This document shows positions 33,791-47,395 of a stretch of DNA of 64,000 nt, piece by piece. The number at the start of each line of letters is the position of its first letter. Within the stretch, counting starts at the first letter, position 1. This DNA is from Vitellaria paradoxa (lineage: Eukaryota; Streptophyta; Magnoliopsida; Ericales; Sapotaceae), in contig CM034238.1 in the NCBI GenBank assembly GCA_019916065.1, positions 38,903,375-38,967,374 on the forward strand, in the 5' to 3' direction. The notes under the pieces were generated by a model. That model did no database searches, was not told the origin of the DNA, and saw only the letters and a program-made list of their open reading frames with translations. The position numbers and the translations under genes were made by a program.

Positions 33791-34037
33791 TGCAAGTTTC
33801 CATCTGGCCATGAATCTGTTTACTTTTATAGAATTTATCTTTGACAAATTAAAAAGTTCGGGTATTTATTGGAATAGGTCGGGATGTGTTTAATAATTTA
33901 TCTGTATAATTCGTCTCTAATTGGGTTAAATGGGTCTCTAATTGGGTTAAGTGGGACGGGATTGATTTTGTGAGTTTTGGAGGAGATGGGTATAAGATTT
34001 TTTTCCCCCTTTCTTTTGAGCACACATGTACTCAGGA

Positions 34038-34190
34038 TTTGTTTGGTTGGTTAAATTTTAGTTAAAAAATATAATTAAAAATAGAAATATGTGACATAAA
34101 GGTGATATGTGTTAAAATTTAATTGGAAGAAAATATAAAAAGTAATTAGAAATTGATGAATTTTGATAAAGTTTGGTAAGTTAAACAGGT
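34038..34190. repeat. Short MITE, second family, copy 2
   Basis: Contains GTTTGGTTGGTTAAATTTT, then GACATAAAGGTGATATGTG, then AAAGTTTGGTAAG. Parallel to the copy at 33645. Confidence 0.55.
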
Positions 34191-34322
34191 CTCAGTGGAA
34201 GAGTTGATGTGATAAAGATATATCCTTCACCAATTCTAGGTTCGAATTTGAGCATAGGTATCTCTCTCTCTAAAAAATAATAAAAAACATAAAAAAATTC
34301 TTATCTTCCCAAAAAAAAAAAA
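34191..34322 (+). mobile_element. Probable tRNA-like SINE
   Basis: Starts CTCAGTGGAAGAGTTG (A box-like), has TAGGTTCGAATTTGAGC (B box-like) 45 bp later and ends in CT repeats and A tracts. No convincing target duplication was read. Confidence 0.5.
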
Positions 34323-34963
34323 GGAGTTTAAAATTTTTGATTAAGGTTTTAGGATGTGAGCGGACAAAAGATACTTAAATAAGTTTGGTAATGGATGGCA
34401 TAAGTGCTTGTTTACATTTTTATCTTTCCTCCAAATTTAAAGAGATTTGTTTTGGCTAAGTTACTATAACATTTTTTTTTAATGAGAAAAAAAGGAAAGA
34501 TAATGAAACCCCACGAGTAAGAAGCATATTAGGATTTTGAACATTTTGTTTTCGCTTGAAACCCAAAAGAAAACTAAAAAATTTCAAAAAAAACTTTAGA
34601 AGTTTTCAAATTCTTCTAATTAAATTTTACCACTTATCATTTTTTTCATCACATCAATCCTTACCTTTTAGTTTTTTTGTGGATTCCAAACACACTCTTT
34701 AACTCGAAGCCGTGGCTCATATTGGTGGCGTTTGGGAGATTACGGCGACATTTGAAGTGACACATAATTTGATAAAAATTATGAGTTCATAATTTATACA
34801 GTGAGATTATAAATATACTTATTTAAAAATATTTTAATAATATATAATTTTATTTTTTTATTATTTATCATATTTTTATTGTGTTGGTATCATTATTTTT
34901 TAAAAAATATCGTATATTTATGTTTTTTAAGTCTAAATAAATTATAAAATGAAAAAAAAAAAG

Positions 34964-34970
34964 TATAAAT
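34964..34970 (+). promoter_or_regulatory. TATA box of the PRISE reductase gene
   Basis: TATAAAT sits 150 bp upstream of the start codon, followed by a CT-rich leader suitable as 5' UTR. Position and sequence fit a plant core promoter; no transcription start was measured. Confidence 0.5.
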
Positions 34971-35119
34971 GACAGAAAAGCCTTGGGAGTTCGTGTTTTC
35001 TTTCGCTCCTGTCTTCTTAAGGCTTCAGCTGTCTCTTCTTATCTCTCGTCTCGTTCACTACAGCAACTCATCTTCTTCTCTGCAAAACCCAAATCAAAAC
35101 CAGAACCAAATCAACAACG

Positions 35120-36442
<1,323 letters not shown>

Positions 36443-37510
36443 ATTGATAATTTTTCTCCTTGGTGATCAATCGAAGCTCTTTTTTTTTTTTTTTTTGCAA
36501 AATAAAATTATTATTTTAATAAAAATTTATGTCACTGGTGGATTACTTATTTTAAAATAATAAAGTTATAATTATGTGATATTATTCTGCAATTACTCAA
36601 TTCTTATTCTCATTGCTGCTTTGTTCATATCATTTTTGCTTGGGTGATGTTTGTATCTTTTTACTGAAACTGATGAAATCTCAATCTGCAAGTTGAGGGG
36701 TGTTGTGGATTGAAAGGTGGATATGATTGGAAGGGAAGGTCAGCGTAAGCTCAATTGAGTGGTATGCCAGTTAGTCAGACGAGGAATGGAAGATGTTACT
36801 CGAAGTTGGCTGGCAGATAAAAGAAGCACAACTATCAGAAAATTTTGTAAGGTAGAAGCATAGTTATGACAAGTAATTTTAAAAATATAAGGCACCGAGT
36901 GCCCGTTTGGGAAGGGAACTAAAAAAAATCAGAACAAGCAAAAGGCAGTTGATTTAGGGAATGTTTGGTATTTGATGTGTTCCTTAAAAAACTAGAAAAA
37001 GTTAAGCCTGCTTAAAGGAGTAAAATTAGTAATTAAAAAAATAATCAAGTGTTTGATAAAATAGTTATCAAAAAAAAAAAAAAAGTGTTTGGTAAAGTAT
37101 TAAAAATCGGTGTTCTGCCTATGTGTTAGGTTGCCAATCCAAAAATTTTTGCATACGTGATAAGGTGTGTAATTGTTATTTTACTCTAATCCAACTCAAA
37201 AATTATCGAAATTTTTACTAATTACATAAAAAGTTGTTAGAAGTTGTCAAAAAATTTTACCAAACACTTAAAAATTATTAAAAGTTACTCAAAATTTTAC
37301 GTATTTTACCAAACAAATTAAAAGTTTCACTTGTCACAATTTACCAAAAGTTGTGTTTCTAAACAAGGCCCTAGTCAAATTTCGTAAAAAATTGAAAACA
37401 AAATTGTAAATTTGTATTTTATTTTATATTATATATATATACTTTTTGTGATTTTTAGTGCTCCAAACAAATTCTAAAGCACGTTTTATTAGGCTACACA
37501 TTATGTTACA
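36443..37510. other. Reductase 3' flank and MITE-like DNA
   Basis: An AATAAA-like signal in GCAAAATAAAATTATT near 36500 may serve polyadenylation. A block at about 36955-37375, with GTTTGGTA near its start and ACCAAAAGTTGTG near its end, looks like another MITE but has no clear edges. Confidence 0.4.
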
Positions 37511-37516
37511 TATTAT

Positions 37517-38066
37517 GTTATGTGCACACTTTTTTGGATAAAACAAAAGATAAAAACAAAATGAAAGAAAAAGAAGTTGTATAAGAATAAAAGGGAATAA
37601 GATTAAAAGAGATCCACTCCAAGGTGTGGAGACCTCCTAATGGAGGTGAATCAGAACATCTAGATCATAAGATCTATTTTGAAATTTATCTCCCTCTTTT
37701 CATTAGTAACTAAAAGACATATTATATCTTTCTGAATTTGGCGTGTTGTTTGCTTCAAAGACAAGGGTTTCAATCTTTAACAAATTATCATACAAATCAT
37801 CTTTCATCATTTTTAGCAACTCTAATTTTGTTGTCATTATTGATAGGAATGACTGGCTCTTATACCAATTGTTACGTGCACACTTTTTAGATAAAAACAA
37901 AACAAAAGAAACAGAGATTGGATAAGAATGAAAGAAAATAAGATTAAAAGAAATCAAGTTCAAGGTGTGGGAACCTCATTGAAGTGAATCAGAACCTTTA
38001 GATCATAAAATTTGTTTTAAAATTTATCTCCCTCTTTCATTAATAACTAAGAGACATATATATATA
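37517..38066. repeat. Pair of ~200-bp direct repeats, 354 bp apart
   Basis: The segments starting at 37517 (GTTATGTGCACAC) and 37871 (GTTACGTGCACAC) both run through GGATAAGAAT/GTATAAGAAT, CAAGGTGTGG and AATTTATCTCCCTC to AAGAGACATAT. The ~140 bp between holds GGCTCTTATACCAATTG, a phrase frequent in plant repeats. A (TA)n tract follows the second copy. It may be the two ends of a decayed element. Confidence 0.65.
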
Positions 38067-40696
38067 TATATATATACAGCACTAAAAACCTGATCACTCT
38101 CATTCAAAATAGTAACTAACCACAACTAGATACTATCCTATAATTACTTCACTACTTCTGTCACACCCCTACTTTAGGATACATATTTAGTCCCTTCAAT
38201 AGGGGTAGACATTTACAAACCTTCGATATAATATTCATATTAAATATGTCAGCTCACAAATTGGAACTCTAGATTAAATTTTTTTTTTTCACAAACACTA
38301 AAATTGGGTCCTCTTCCAGCACATGCAACCACACTTACCTCAACCTGAAAAAAAAAATTTAATATTTAGGTGTGAGTGTCACACACTCAGTGGAAGTGTT
38401 ATACTTAAAATAAAAGATAATAAATTACTCCCACAAATTTTTATTGTTGTATTACTTCCGTTCTCATCACACATTCATTAAAACTCATCTCCACATCTCA
38501 TCCCAATTGATTGTTTCATAACATACATCCACAATTAATTTCATAAACAGTAATATCACAATTAACGAAGAATTAAATTTAATAACACTAGTCATATCAC
38601 TTCAAATTATTAACACCATTATTCTTTTATCAACTCGTAGCATCACAATATGTTCCATCTAGCAATATATCACCGTGTCATTAATGCATCCACAATCCAT
38701 CACATAACCAGTAGTCTCACAAATAATTAAGAATTAAATTTAACAATGATAGCAACATCACATTATTAACAACATGATCCTCTTATCAACTCGTAGCATT
38801 ACATTATGCCCCATCTGGCAATATGTCACCGCATCATGTGTCAACCATTAACCTCATCATATCATTGTATCAAACCTTCTCAATGCATCATGATGGCCAC
38901 ATGCTCCATCTGGTACTGCCATGATATGTACATATGATGAATAATTTAAGTGTTAATGTACACACAATTGGCCTCATCTGACCTATGAGTTGAGCACTCA
39001 ACGGTGGACAGTAGCTTTAATTTAGCTTGTCCCATTAGTCCCATCTGGCTTGGCCTCATCTGGCCTGGCCCCATTTAATCGTATCATTGGTCCCATTTGA
39101 CCTGGCCCCATCTGGCCTCAGTGCACGTGCAATGCACACAATCCATGCTATGCAATGGTATTTATTATTTTATTATTATGATTTATTATTATTGTGTTTC
39201 TCAGTAAGAATATCACTTCCCATTCAGCAATCCCATAAATAGTCACAATTCAACACCGCCACAATCAATCCACAAATAAGGTATTACAACCCATAATTAG
39301 CCACATTTCAGCATCGCCACAATCAACTTACAAATAAGGTATAATTTCAAAATGTCAAACCGCCTACTAGCATTCTATAAATAGCCATAAATCGTCATCA
39401 ACACACTTAATTCATAATTCCTTACATACAGAAAAAAATATCTATTATACGAATTATTATTTCATGAATACTTATAATTTAATATTAACAAAATTAATTT
39501 ATAATCACACAATATTTCTCATTCACACAAATAATTCCTCACATTAAAACAACAACACTCACATTCATAATTTAAAAAAAATAATCATAAATCATTATCA
39601 CTTAATTAATTCATAGACAATCAGTATTTTTATTATCCTCATAAATAATTCCTCCGCCATATATAAATTTTCACAATAGTCATTTAGTATTTCTAGTAAA
39701 TATGTTCTGAAATAAAAATCATCTTTATTATCACTTAACCATTAATATAATTATTTCATAAATATTCTGTAATATTATTTGTGTTTATCCTTACAGATTA
39801 CTCCATAAATGATTACCACTTCCTCATCAACCCAAATATCGCATAAATCATCAATATTCACACATAAACAATTTCTTAGATATAAATATTGTTTCTCCAC
39901 AATTAAATTCAATTCACTAATTACTATTAAAATAATAACAATAATTTGTTCACAATTATTATTTCATAAATATTTTTAATTCACCGCCAATATACCTCAC
40001 AAATAATTCTTCATATAAAAATATTAATTCATACACTACATTTCTCTTAAATAATGTCAACTTCCCGTTAACAAATCAATTCACCACAATCAATATTCCT
40101 TACCATAAATAATTAATATTAATGAAATAAAATTTATTTGTTAACATTTATTATCTTTTACCTTTAAGTTAAACGCACCCACCTAAATAGCAGATTTCCT
40201 GACAACATAGGTGGTTGCTGCTGACTATTCTCCGGTCCTAAGTTTAACCTAAATAAATTATATAACTCAAATATTGAATAATTAAGCAAAATAAAAATCT
40301 AACAGACAAAACACAATCATTTCTTCTTCTATTTTTCCTTTTACATGTTTAATTTATTTTACATTCTATGAAATTAATTTTAAATTAACAAAATAGAATA
40401 ACTTATCTTAATAATATGACCAAAATTCATATTTTTCATCTTCTCTTTTTTTTCTTTCTCCTTCCTTATTTCCTCTTCCTTCATCTTCTCTATTTTTTTT
40501 TCTCCATTTTCTCCTCCTAGTGAAAACGTCTAACACATGCACACCCACACACATCTATATATACGTGTGTGTATTCTTGGTGGCCAAGCAAACCTCCTAC
40601 ATATGGCCATTATTTTTTTTTTCTCCTTAGCTTCCCGAGACTTTCTTACCATACACATACCCACACCATTATTCATGAGCCCTATGCCCTCTTAAT

Positions 40697-40925
40697 TAGG
40701 GGTGGAAACGAACCGAATCGAACCGAATATTTATATGTTTGAGCTCGGCTTGAAAATATGCTGAGAGGCTCGAGCTCGGCTCGAGCTCGAATTCGAATAT
40801 GTAATGAAGCTCGAGCTCGGCTCGCGAATAGTTCGTTTAAGCAGGAGACTCGAGACAAGCTTGAGTTTGAGTTCGAAATAAGCTCGAATTCGAGCTCGAG
40901 ATAAGCTCGTTGACCATTTTATTTA
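40697..40925. repeat. Left hAT end: inverted repeat plus subterminal GCTCGAG array
   Basis: After the 16-bp terminal repeat come about ten GAGCTCG or CTCGAG units in both orientations (for example GGCTCGAGCTCGGCTCGAGC at 40768-40787). They mirror those near the right end. Confidence 0.85.
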
Positions 40926-41131
40926 TTTATTTAATTTTTTTTTTGTGACAAAGAGTTCAAAAAATAAATATAAAGATAGCAAACCTTTTATTACACAAAT
41001 GAAGGTCTTACAAAGGTCTTACTAACCTATTTATTTAGGAAACATTGGATCGTACAAACATTTTTATAGAATTCTAGTAACAAAATTTGATGAGTATAAT
41101 CAATTTGTTAACAGAATATCTCATAGATTAC

Positions 41132-41238
41132 CCTTCTCATTAACAAAAACATGCCCATCAAAGAACTCAGCAAACTCAATGACATCCTCTGGCCTCTTGA
41201 AGTCAATGTAGGCTCTAGAATAAATTTGATGCTTCTGG
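41132..41238 (-). pseudogene. UPF3: Captured UPF3 exon (nonsense-mediated decay factor)
   Basis: A 107-bp open exon with a consensus acceptor (TATTTTGCAG) and a donor (AAGG before GTAATC). The 35-residue translation opens QKHQIYSRAYIDFKRPEDV and closes IEFAEFFDGHVFVNEKG. This is the second half of the RNP-like domain of plant UPF3 (family form SRAY…FK.PEDV.EFA.FF.GHVFVNEKG), the part that contacts UPF2. No frameshift or stop. The next UPF3 exon is absent; a weak, unproven trace of the preceding one (WVS…GK before GTAAGT) may lie near 42497-42530. It sits inside the hAT, 2 kb past the transposase, on the same strand. Confidence 0.8.
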
Positions 41239-41377
41239 CTGCAAAATAAGAAATCAAACAAACAAATTCAATTGGATTCAAACCAAAATCGGAAATCAGA
41301 CAAGCAATCCAGAATCACATAGTTTACTTGTAGAAAAATATCATAGTCAAACAACAAAATCTAAAATCAGAAATTAC

Positions 41378-41453
41378 CTAAAAAAACATCCGTCTTAGCT
41401 GGATTAAAGGGCTGACTAAAGAAGTATAGCAACAACCAATCATTTTTTAGCAC
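41378..41453 (-). other. Unrecognised exon-like segment inside the hAT
   Basis: A 76-bp open stretch between an acceptor (TGATTCAG) and a donor (TTAG before GTAATTTC), translating as VLKNDWLLLYFFSQ then PFNPAKTDVFL. It may be a third captured exon; the family was not recognised. A further donor-bounded scrap ends at 41607 (TTCTG before GTAAGT). Confidence 0.3.
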
Positions 41454-42068
41454 CTGAATCATTTATACATTGAACAACCAAATAAAATGAAAATGTAAGT
41501 TTTGCACACCATCCAAATCAAATAGCACGAGCATGTGAAAGAATTTTTAAATAAATTTATTGTTCATTTATAAAGCATAGCATTCTTTAGAACATAAGAA
41601 ACTTACCAGAATTGGCCTTTTGTGAATAAGGTTCTCTACTTCTCATGTCCCACTTGGCATGTTGAGGTCTAACATGACTAGGTTATTCCCTGTTTATACA
41701 CATGTGAGCAAGGAGGGGGACATGACTTACAAAATTATTTATATATTTCATAATTTTTTCGGTTGTTTTGATGTACCGCCCCACTCAAAGTTCAAGAATT
41801 TTTTTTATTCCTTTATCCCCTTAAATTTTATTAGTAATTCCATACACCAATTTGCAATTGTGTTTGGTTTGTTTTGGCCGCAACTCGCCAAAGTTTGACT
41901 ATAATTTTAAAAATCAGCTGTTGCAGTTACTTAACATTTTCTGACACTCTCTAACCATATACAAGTCAACCTTGATTTAGACATATACATAACACATATG
42001 TATCACATATACAATAACACAATTTAAAAACAGACTAGAAAGGAATAACAATTAATTGTTTTACTCAC

Positions 42069-42183
42069 GAGTTGCTGATCAAAACCGGGGGAGAGAAACT
42101 GACAGAAATGAATACACCGGAAATGGTTCCAGTAAATGTCCTCTTCCCATTTCCGACAATCGCTGCACTCTTCTCCCATCTTT
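42069..42183 (-). pseudogene. Captured first exon of a B3/REM-type DNA-binding protein
   Basis: After an acceptor (TTTCTGCAG) comes AAAG and an ATG at 42179. The frame then stays open for 37 codons to a donor (CAACTC before GTGAGT). The translation contains MGEECSDCRKWEEDIYWNHF and ends CIHFCQFLSPGFDQQL. Plant B3/REM (VRN1-like) proteins start in just this way, with a CRKWEEDIYW-type leader running into the first strand of the B3 domain (HF…FL…F…L.IP). The rest of the B3 domain is missing. It lies between the transposase and the UPF3 exon on the same strand. Confidence 0.65.
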
Positions 42184-43227
42184 CTGCAGAAATTTACCAA
42201 ACAAAGAAGGGTTTTCCAGAATACCGGAAAATAATTTGAAAATTTTGGGAACTTTCAAGAATCTAACCCAAAAAAAAAAATAAAAATGAATAACCTTTCA
42301 CCTAGAGAAGAACAGAGAGTCTCAATACAAAATGTCCAAAAGAATTTAAAAATGTTCTAGAGATCAGACTGGCCAATGTGCAGCTTTGGCTCTGCAACAA
42401 CAAAGATGATACAAAAAATCTCAATTCAATACTCTTACAAAGCAAATGCACATACCTTAAACAAACAAAAACAACAGATGAGTGGGAGAAAGAAACTTAC
42501 CCAGATCCCAGAGAAACCCAGGCAGCAATTGGAATGGTAAAAGAAAAAGACTGGAAGAGTTGGGAAAGTTGAAAAGGCAGTGAGCATTTTGGTTGCATAT
42601 TTGCATGCAACGCCTTCCCCTTTCCATGAATGAGATATCCCGCAACAAATAATTAGTGAGCTCAATATATTACTAATTAATTAAGTGGGTTTAATCCTAT
42701 ACTTGAAAATTGTACATATATGACCCCCACATCAAATATAATCCTGAACATATAATGCTTAACAACAAAATGAGAATAATTAGTAGAGTTGATAAGAATT
42801 ACCTGTGAGGAAAAAAAAACCAAAAGAAAAAAAAAAAACAATATACACCTGAAAAGCTTACCCTGCAAACATTAGAAAAGTCATTTCTTTAACTTAACTC
42901 AAAAATAGAGTTATAGTCTATTCCCAATAAGAGAGGAATCACAAACACAAGAACAGCAAAAATACACTAATTAGTCCATGTCACAAGTACAATTTTCAAC
43001 ATTCCACGAGTTAATAAAAACAATAACAAATGGCACTAAAAACAGCGAAATCACATTAACTTTGTGCCATCTTTCATAGCATCATAGGTCCCTTAATTCA
43101 GTAGCTTAAAACTGGAACTGCAAAACAATAGAAAACAATTATCATCTAATTAGATGTAATAAAATACATATGTCACCATTAAAAAAATACAAAATATGCA
43201 TACCATGTATGAAGCATCACATTGTTT

Positions 43228-45416
43228 TCAAGGAATGGGCAAAGTGATTTCTTGCGGTTGTTTTTCCATCTAAACAAACACAAAAGAAAGAAAAGAAAAA
43301 AAATTTAATAGGTCTAATATCATTATTTATAAATACAACTAAATAGTTAAAATTATATTACTAACCTTTGACTTCTTTTTCACACCATGAAGTGCACGAA
43401 TCCAATCCCCCCTACACATTAAAGCTTCAACAGTTTCAGTAGCTAAAGAAGCACGATATGGATCGATAACTCGACCACCAGCACTAAAAGTAGATTCTGA
43501 GGCTACGGTGGAGATCGGAATTGCAAGAATATCAGCTGCCATCTTGGATAAAATTCGAAATTTCAAAGTATTGGCCTTCCACCATTCTAATGCACTAAAA
43601 TCGGTGTGAGAACTTGCTTGACATATATAAACTCCCTCTTCAAGATAAATATCCAATTCTGATTTGACTGAAGGATTGCTCTCTTTGGTTCGTACATAAG
43701 GCATTAGTTTGGACCAACCTGAAGATGTTGAATGGGAGCTAGAGCTTGTTTCGCCTCTAGAGAAATCTATTCCTCCACTGTATACTTCTTCACCATGAAA
43801 TTGCACATAATCATTAAAATTTCATACAAAGCCTTTTTAACTTCATCAACATTCCTTTTACAATCATCCTCCGAGTAAATTTCAGGAAAGCACATCTCAA
43901 CTCCAAGGAGTTTACATCTCGGATCTAGAACATTGGCAATAGACATCACTAAATTGCGTTCACTCCAATATTTGTCAAACTTTTGCTTCATCCTCATTGC
44001 CATTACCCGTATAAAATCATCATCATCATTTAAAGCTTGGTCAATAACTTGTTTCACCCTATACACTTCGGTAAGATACAAGTTAGAAGTGGGGTAATCA
44101 CTGCCAGATATAATGCTACTAGCTACACTAAAAACTTCAAGTAGCTTACAAATTTTCTCAATTTTATCCCAATCCCTTGATTCTGGCACATTGTTGTAAC
44201 TTGGTTCCCTTTCTTTCAATCTTGGAAAAACTTCCCTAAATTTTAATGCACTTGCCAACATGTCATATGTGGAATTCCATCGAGTGGGACAATCTAAAAT
44301 TAACTTTCTTTCTTTAAGTTGTAACTGTTGAACTATTTCACAAAATGTCCGGAGTCTCGTCTCAGAAGAGTTAACAAACCTCACACTTTCATGCACATCC
44401 TCAATTATATCTTTAATCTTAGCAAGTCCATCTTGAACTAACAAATTTAAGATGTGCACACAACATCGAATATGGAATAATCTTCCACCACCAACTAACC
44501 TCATGCTTCTTGAAAAATTTTCTTTTAAAACCCTCAAACATGTGTCGTTATAAGAAGCATTGTCAACAGAAATAGAAAACACTTTATTCTCAATTCCCCA
44601 ATCCACTAAACACTTGTAGATTGCATCAGCCGCATCAATTCTACGATGAGGAGGTGGCACATGTCGAAAACTAAGGACACGTTTTTGTAGCCTCCATTTA
44701 GAATCAATAAAGTGGCCTGTAATAACCATGTAGCCAATCTTTTGATTCTGTGACTTCCACATATCAGTGATCAAACTAATTTTACTAATACCTTTTAGCA
44801 ATACTTTCAATTTATTCTTCTCAGCTTCATATAGTGCCATGCAATCAGTTTTAAGGCTCTTACGAGAAATCTTCTCAAACTCAGGATTTGCAACCTTCAT
44901 CATAAAATTGTAACCATACTCCTCTACAACATTTTATGGATGCTCATGCATGAGAATCCAATGACCTACTGCCTCCCTCATCCGTGAGTGATCATACTTT
45001 CCACCAACTTGCATAAGAGGGGAACCCATTAACCTTTCATTCACATTTAAACCCACTGGTTGAAAGTTCAAGGTTTGTTGTTTTTTTTGCTCCAAGTTTC
45101 TTGTCACACATGACTCCAAATGTCGTTTCATATGAGTTGTTGCCCCAGTCGCATTCATTGATAATCTAGTTTTACAATGTATGCATTCAACCTTTTTCAT
45201 CTTATTAGGAAGTTCAATTTCTTTAAACTCTAACCAAACAATAGATTTTTTTTGTCTTTTTGCCCTACTCACTATTGGTGGTTCTTCAACTCGTGTTTGC
45301 CCATCTCCATGAGAATGATCAATCTCAATTGTCTCGTTGTTTGGAGTAGGAGACGAAGAAACACAAGTGTGTGTTGAAGATGGAGGGCCGGAGGGTTCTC
45401 TAGGTAGAGACGACAT
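43228..45416 (-). pseudogene. hAT transposase, BED finger plus dimerisation domain, nearly intact
   Basis: The frame starts at ATG 45416, three bases after an acceptor (CTTTCACAG), so the UTR intron ends just before it. Order: BED zinc finger (CIHCKTRL…THMKRHLESC) at residues ~57-105; catalytic region with LITDMWKS (first Asp), SVDNASYND (second Asp) and CCVHILNLLVQDGL; then DCPTRWNSTYDML, NVLDPRCKLLG and the C-terminal dimerisation motif WWKANTLKF…[16 protein letters not shown] phase-0 intron (donor at 43365, exon resuming at 43269) adds MEKQPQEITLPIP and TGA at 43228. Two lesions: an in-frame TAA at 44936-44934 after HEHP, and a 1-base deletion in a T run at about 43816-43819 that shifts the last third. 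RICESLEEPER-like in domain order. It is inactive unless the stop is read through and the shift corrected. Confidence 0.9.
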
Positions 45417-46238
45417 TTCTGTGAAAGGCAAAATTTAAGTATAATGATTAGGTTAAAACAACAAATCCAGAATCATAAGCAAACAATTCCTTGGTCACTC
45501 GGTCGGTAAAACAAATCCAAATATGCTAGAGGTTTTTTATTTCTTTATTTATTTTTATTTTCTTTGAACAAGAAATGGAAAAACCCGCATACACACTGAC
45601 ATGGATAGTTAAACTGATTCTCTGTCCAAATTGTTAATAAATAATGGAACTAAGTACATGTTTTTTGGGAAAGGAAAAAAAAGATTCTTTCAAAATTGAC
45701 CAAAGTTAGACATCTATGTGTGTTTATCTGTAACCATCATCCATGGGCCAGCTATACTAGGTAAAAGATGTGTCATTGGCTTTGAATCAATAAATTTACA
45801 GTTGAGTATTTTAGAAATAAACATTGCAAAACAACATAAAAGCAAAACTATTTTGTTTCTGTACATGTCATATATTAATATTGGCTAATAATCTTCCTAG
45901 TTCAAATAAAGATGCTACCCCTGCTTTAACATTGTCAAAGGAATCTACCAGAAGGCTTATTTTTGTTTCTATTCAACTTTCTTCTCGAGGAAAGCATCAA
46001 AATTGCTTATAAGAGAAGGCACAGTTTGGAAGATTCTCAATGCCAAGTGCTATAGATCCAAAATTTATAATCACTTCTAAGAAAATGGAAAGGGAGAATT
46101 TATCACAATAAAAAATAAATAAATACTAAAATAATTTGTCAGCAACGATTTTATAATTAGAATGCATTTTGCTAAGGGTTGTTCTTTAAAATGACAAGTC
46201 CACTAATATTCACATCATTTGCCAACAAATTCTGGTAA

Positions 46239-46269
<31 letters not shown>

Positions 46270-47139
46270 GGAATAACATTTTAAAATTTAATCCAGTAAA
46301 TTAAACCGAAGACAATGTCTCAGCATTTAGTGCTACCCCTGATAATTAAGAGTGTTCAACTCCCCCATCATGTGCTCAATAGAAAATTTTCTACCCTTGG
46401 TCACAAGGTGAATCATGAACTTTTTACAAGGACCTTAAAAACGTAAAATAAAAATAAAATGAAGTGAAACAAACAAACAAACAAATAAATAAATCTACAA
46501 TGATACCAAAAATGCAAGCTTTGATAGAGTTGGGAGTCAAGGGGGAGGAAAGTGAAGCAAATGTCCTACTGTCCTCCACACTTGATTAACACAGAGATCT
46601 GCAAATCATATACCAATATTTATTATAACTGCTGCGATAAACACAATGATTAGAATCCACTACCTGCTTGATTTTTACGCTAAATAATCGCTCTCAATTA
46701 CTATTAACTTGTGCAGTATCCCCATCAATGGACTCAGAAACTTATTGCCAAAAAAATTCTTTACTAACAACCATTTCTCAGAAAATCTAAAAGCGGCAGG
46801 GGAAAAAATTTAACCTGTGACATGAGCTCCTAATATTCTGATTATTATTATTATTTGAAATAACACCATCCATCAACTACAATCAAATCTCATTCTTCAC
46901 AAATGAGAACTATAATGAAAAAATTATAGTTGAATGTTAGCCAAAGTAATCTTCCAGACATCCCTTGGCCCTATAAAGAACCAGAGGCTCTTGTTTGTTT
47001 CCCTTGGACTAGAATACATAGGTTTTCGATTGTGGTCTGGTCGCTAAGTAAGGCGCCAGCTTTGTCCGAGGACTCTAGGGCAAGCCAGGAACCACCGTAA
47101 TGCCAGAAACCACTACTTAAAGGTGAACGAGAGTAGTAT

Positions 47140-47390
47140 TTACCTTCGATTTCAAGAATCGAGAGTGGATTTAAACTTCTGATCAATGCTTCGAGGCTTC
47201 ACCTTCCAGATTACTGACTTGGAGTTGGAGACCTCACAGCTTTCGTAGTTTTTCCCTTCAACACAGAGAGAGACTAGACTTTGGAGCGTTAAGCTGCAGC
47301 AATAGAAGAGGAAGGGGTTAGGGTTTTTTTTGGAGACTAAACTGAGTGAACTTTGAAGCTTAAAGCCTTAAACAAAAGAAAATGATTCAG
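47140..47390 (-). promoter_or_regulatory. Transposase 5' UTR exon region of the hAT
   Basis: On the minus strand there is a CT-rich, UTR-like tract with AAACCCTAACCCC (a telo-box-like element of many plant house-keeping promoters, about 47308-47325). It ends in a good donor (ATCGAAG before GTAAATAC) near 47143. Splicing from there to 45419 would join it to the transposase start. Inferred. Confidence 0.45.
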
Positions 47391-47395
47391 ACGAA

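Noticed and set aside
42497..42530. Possible second UPF3 exon end (minus strand, WVS…GK before GTAAGT)
   Set aside because: The match is only a few residues, the upstream sequence does not continue as UPF3, and it may be chance.
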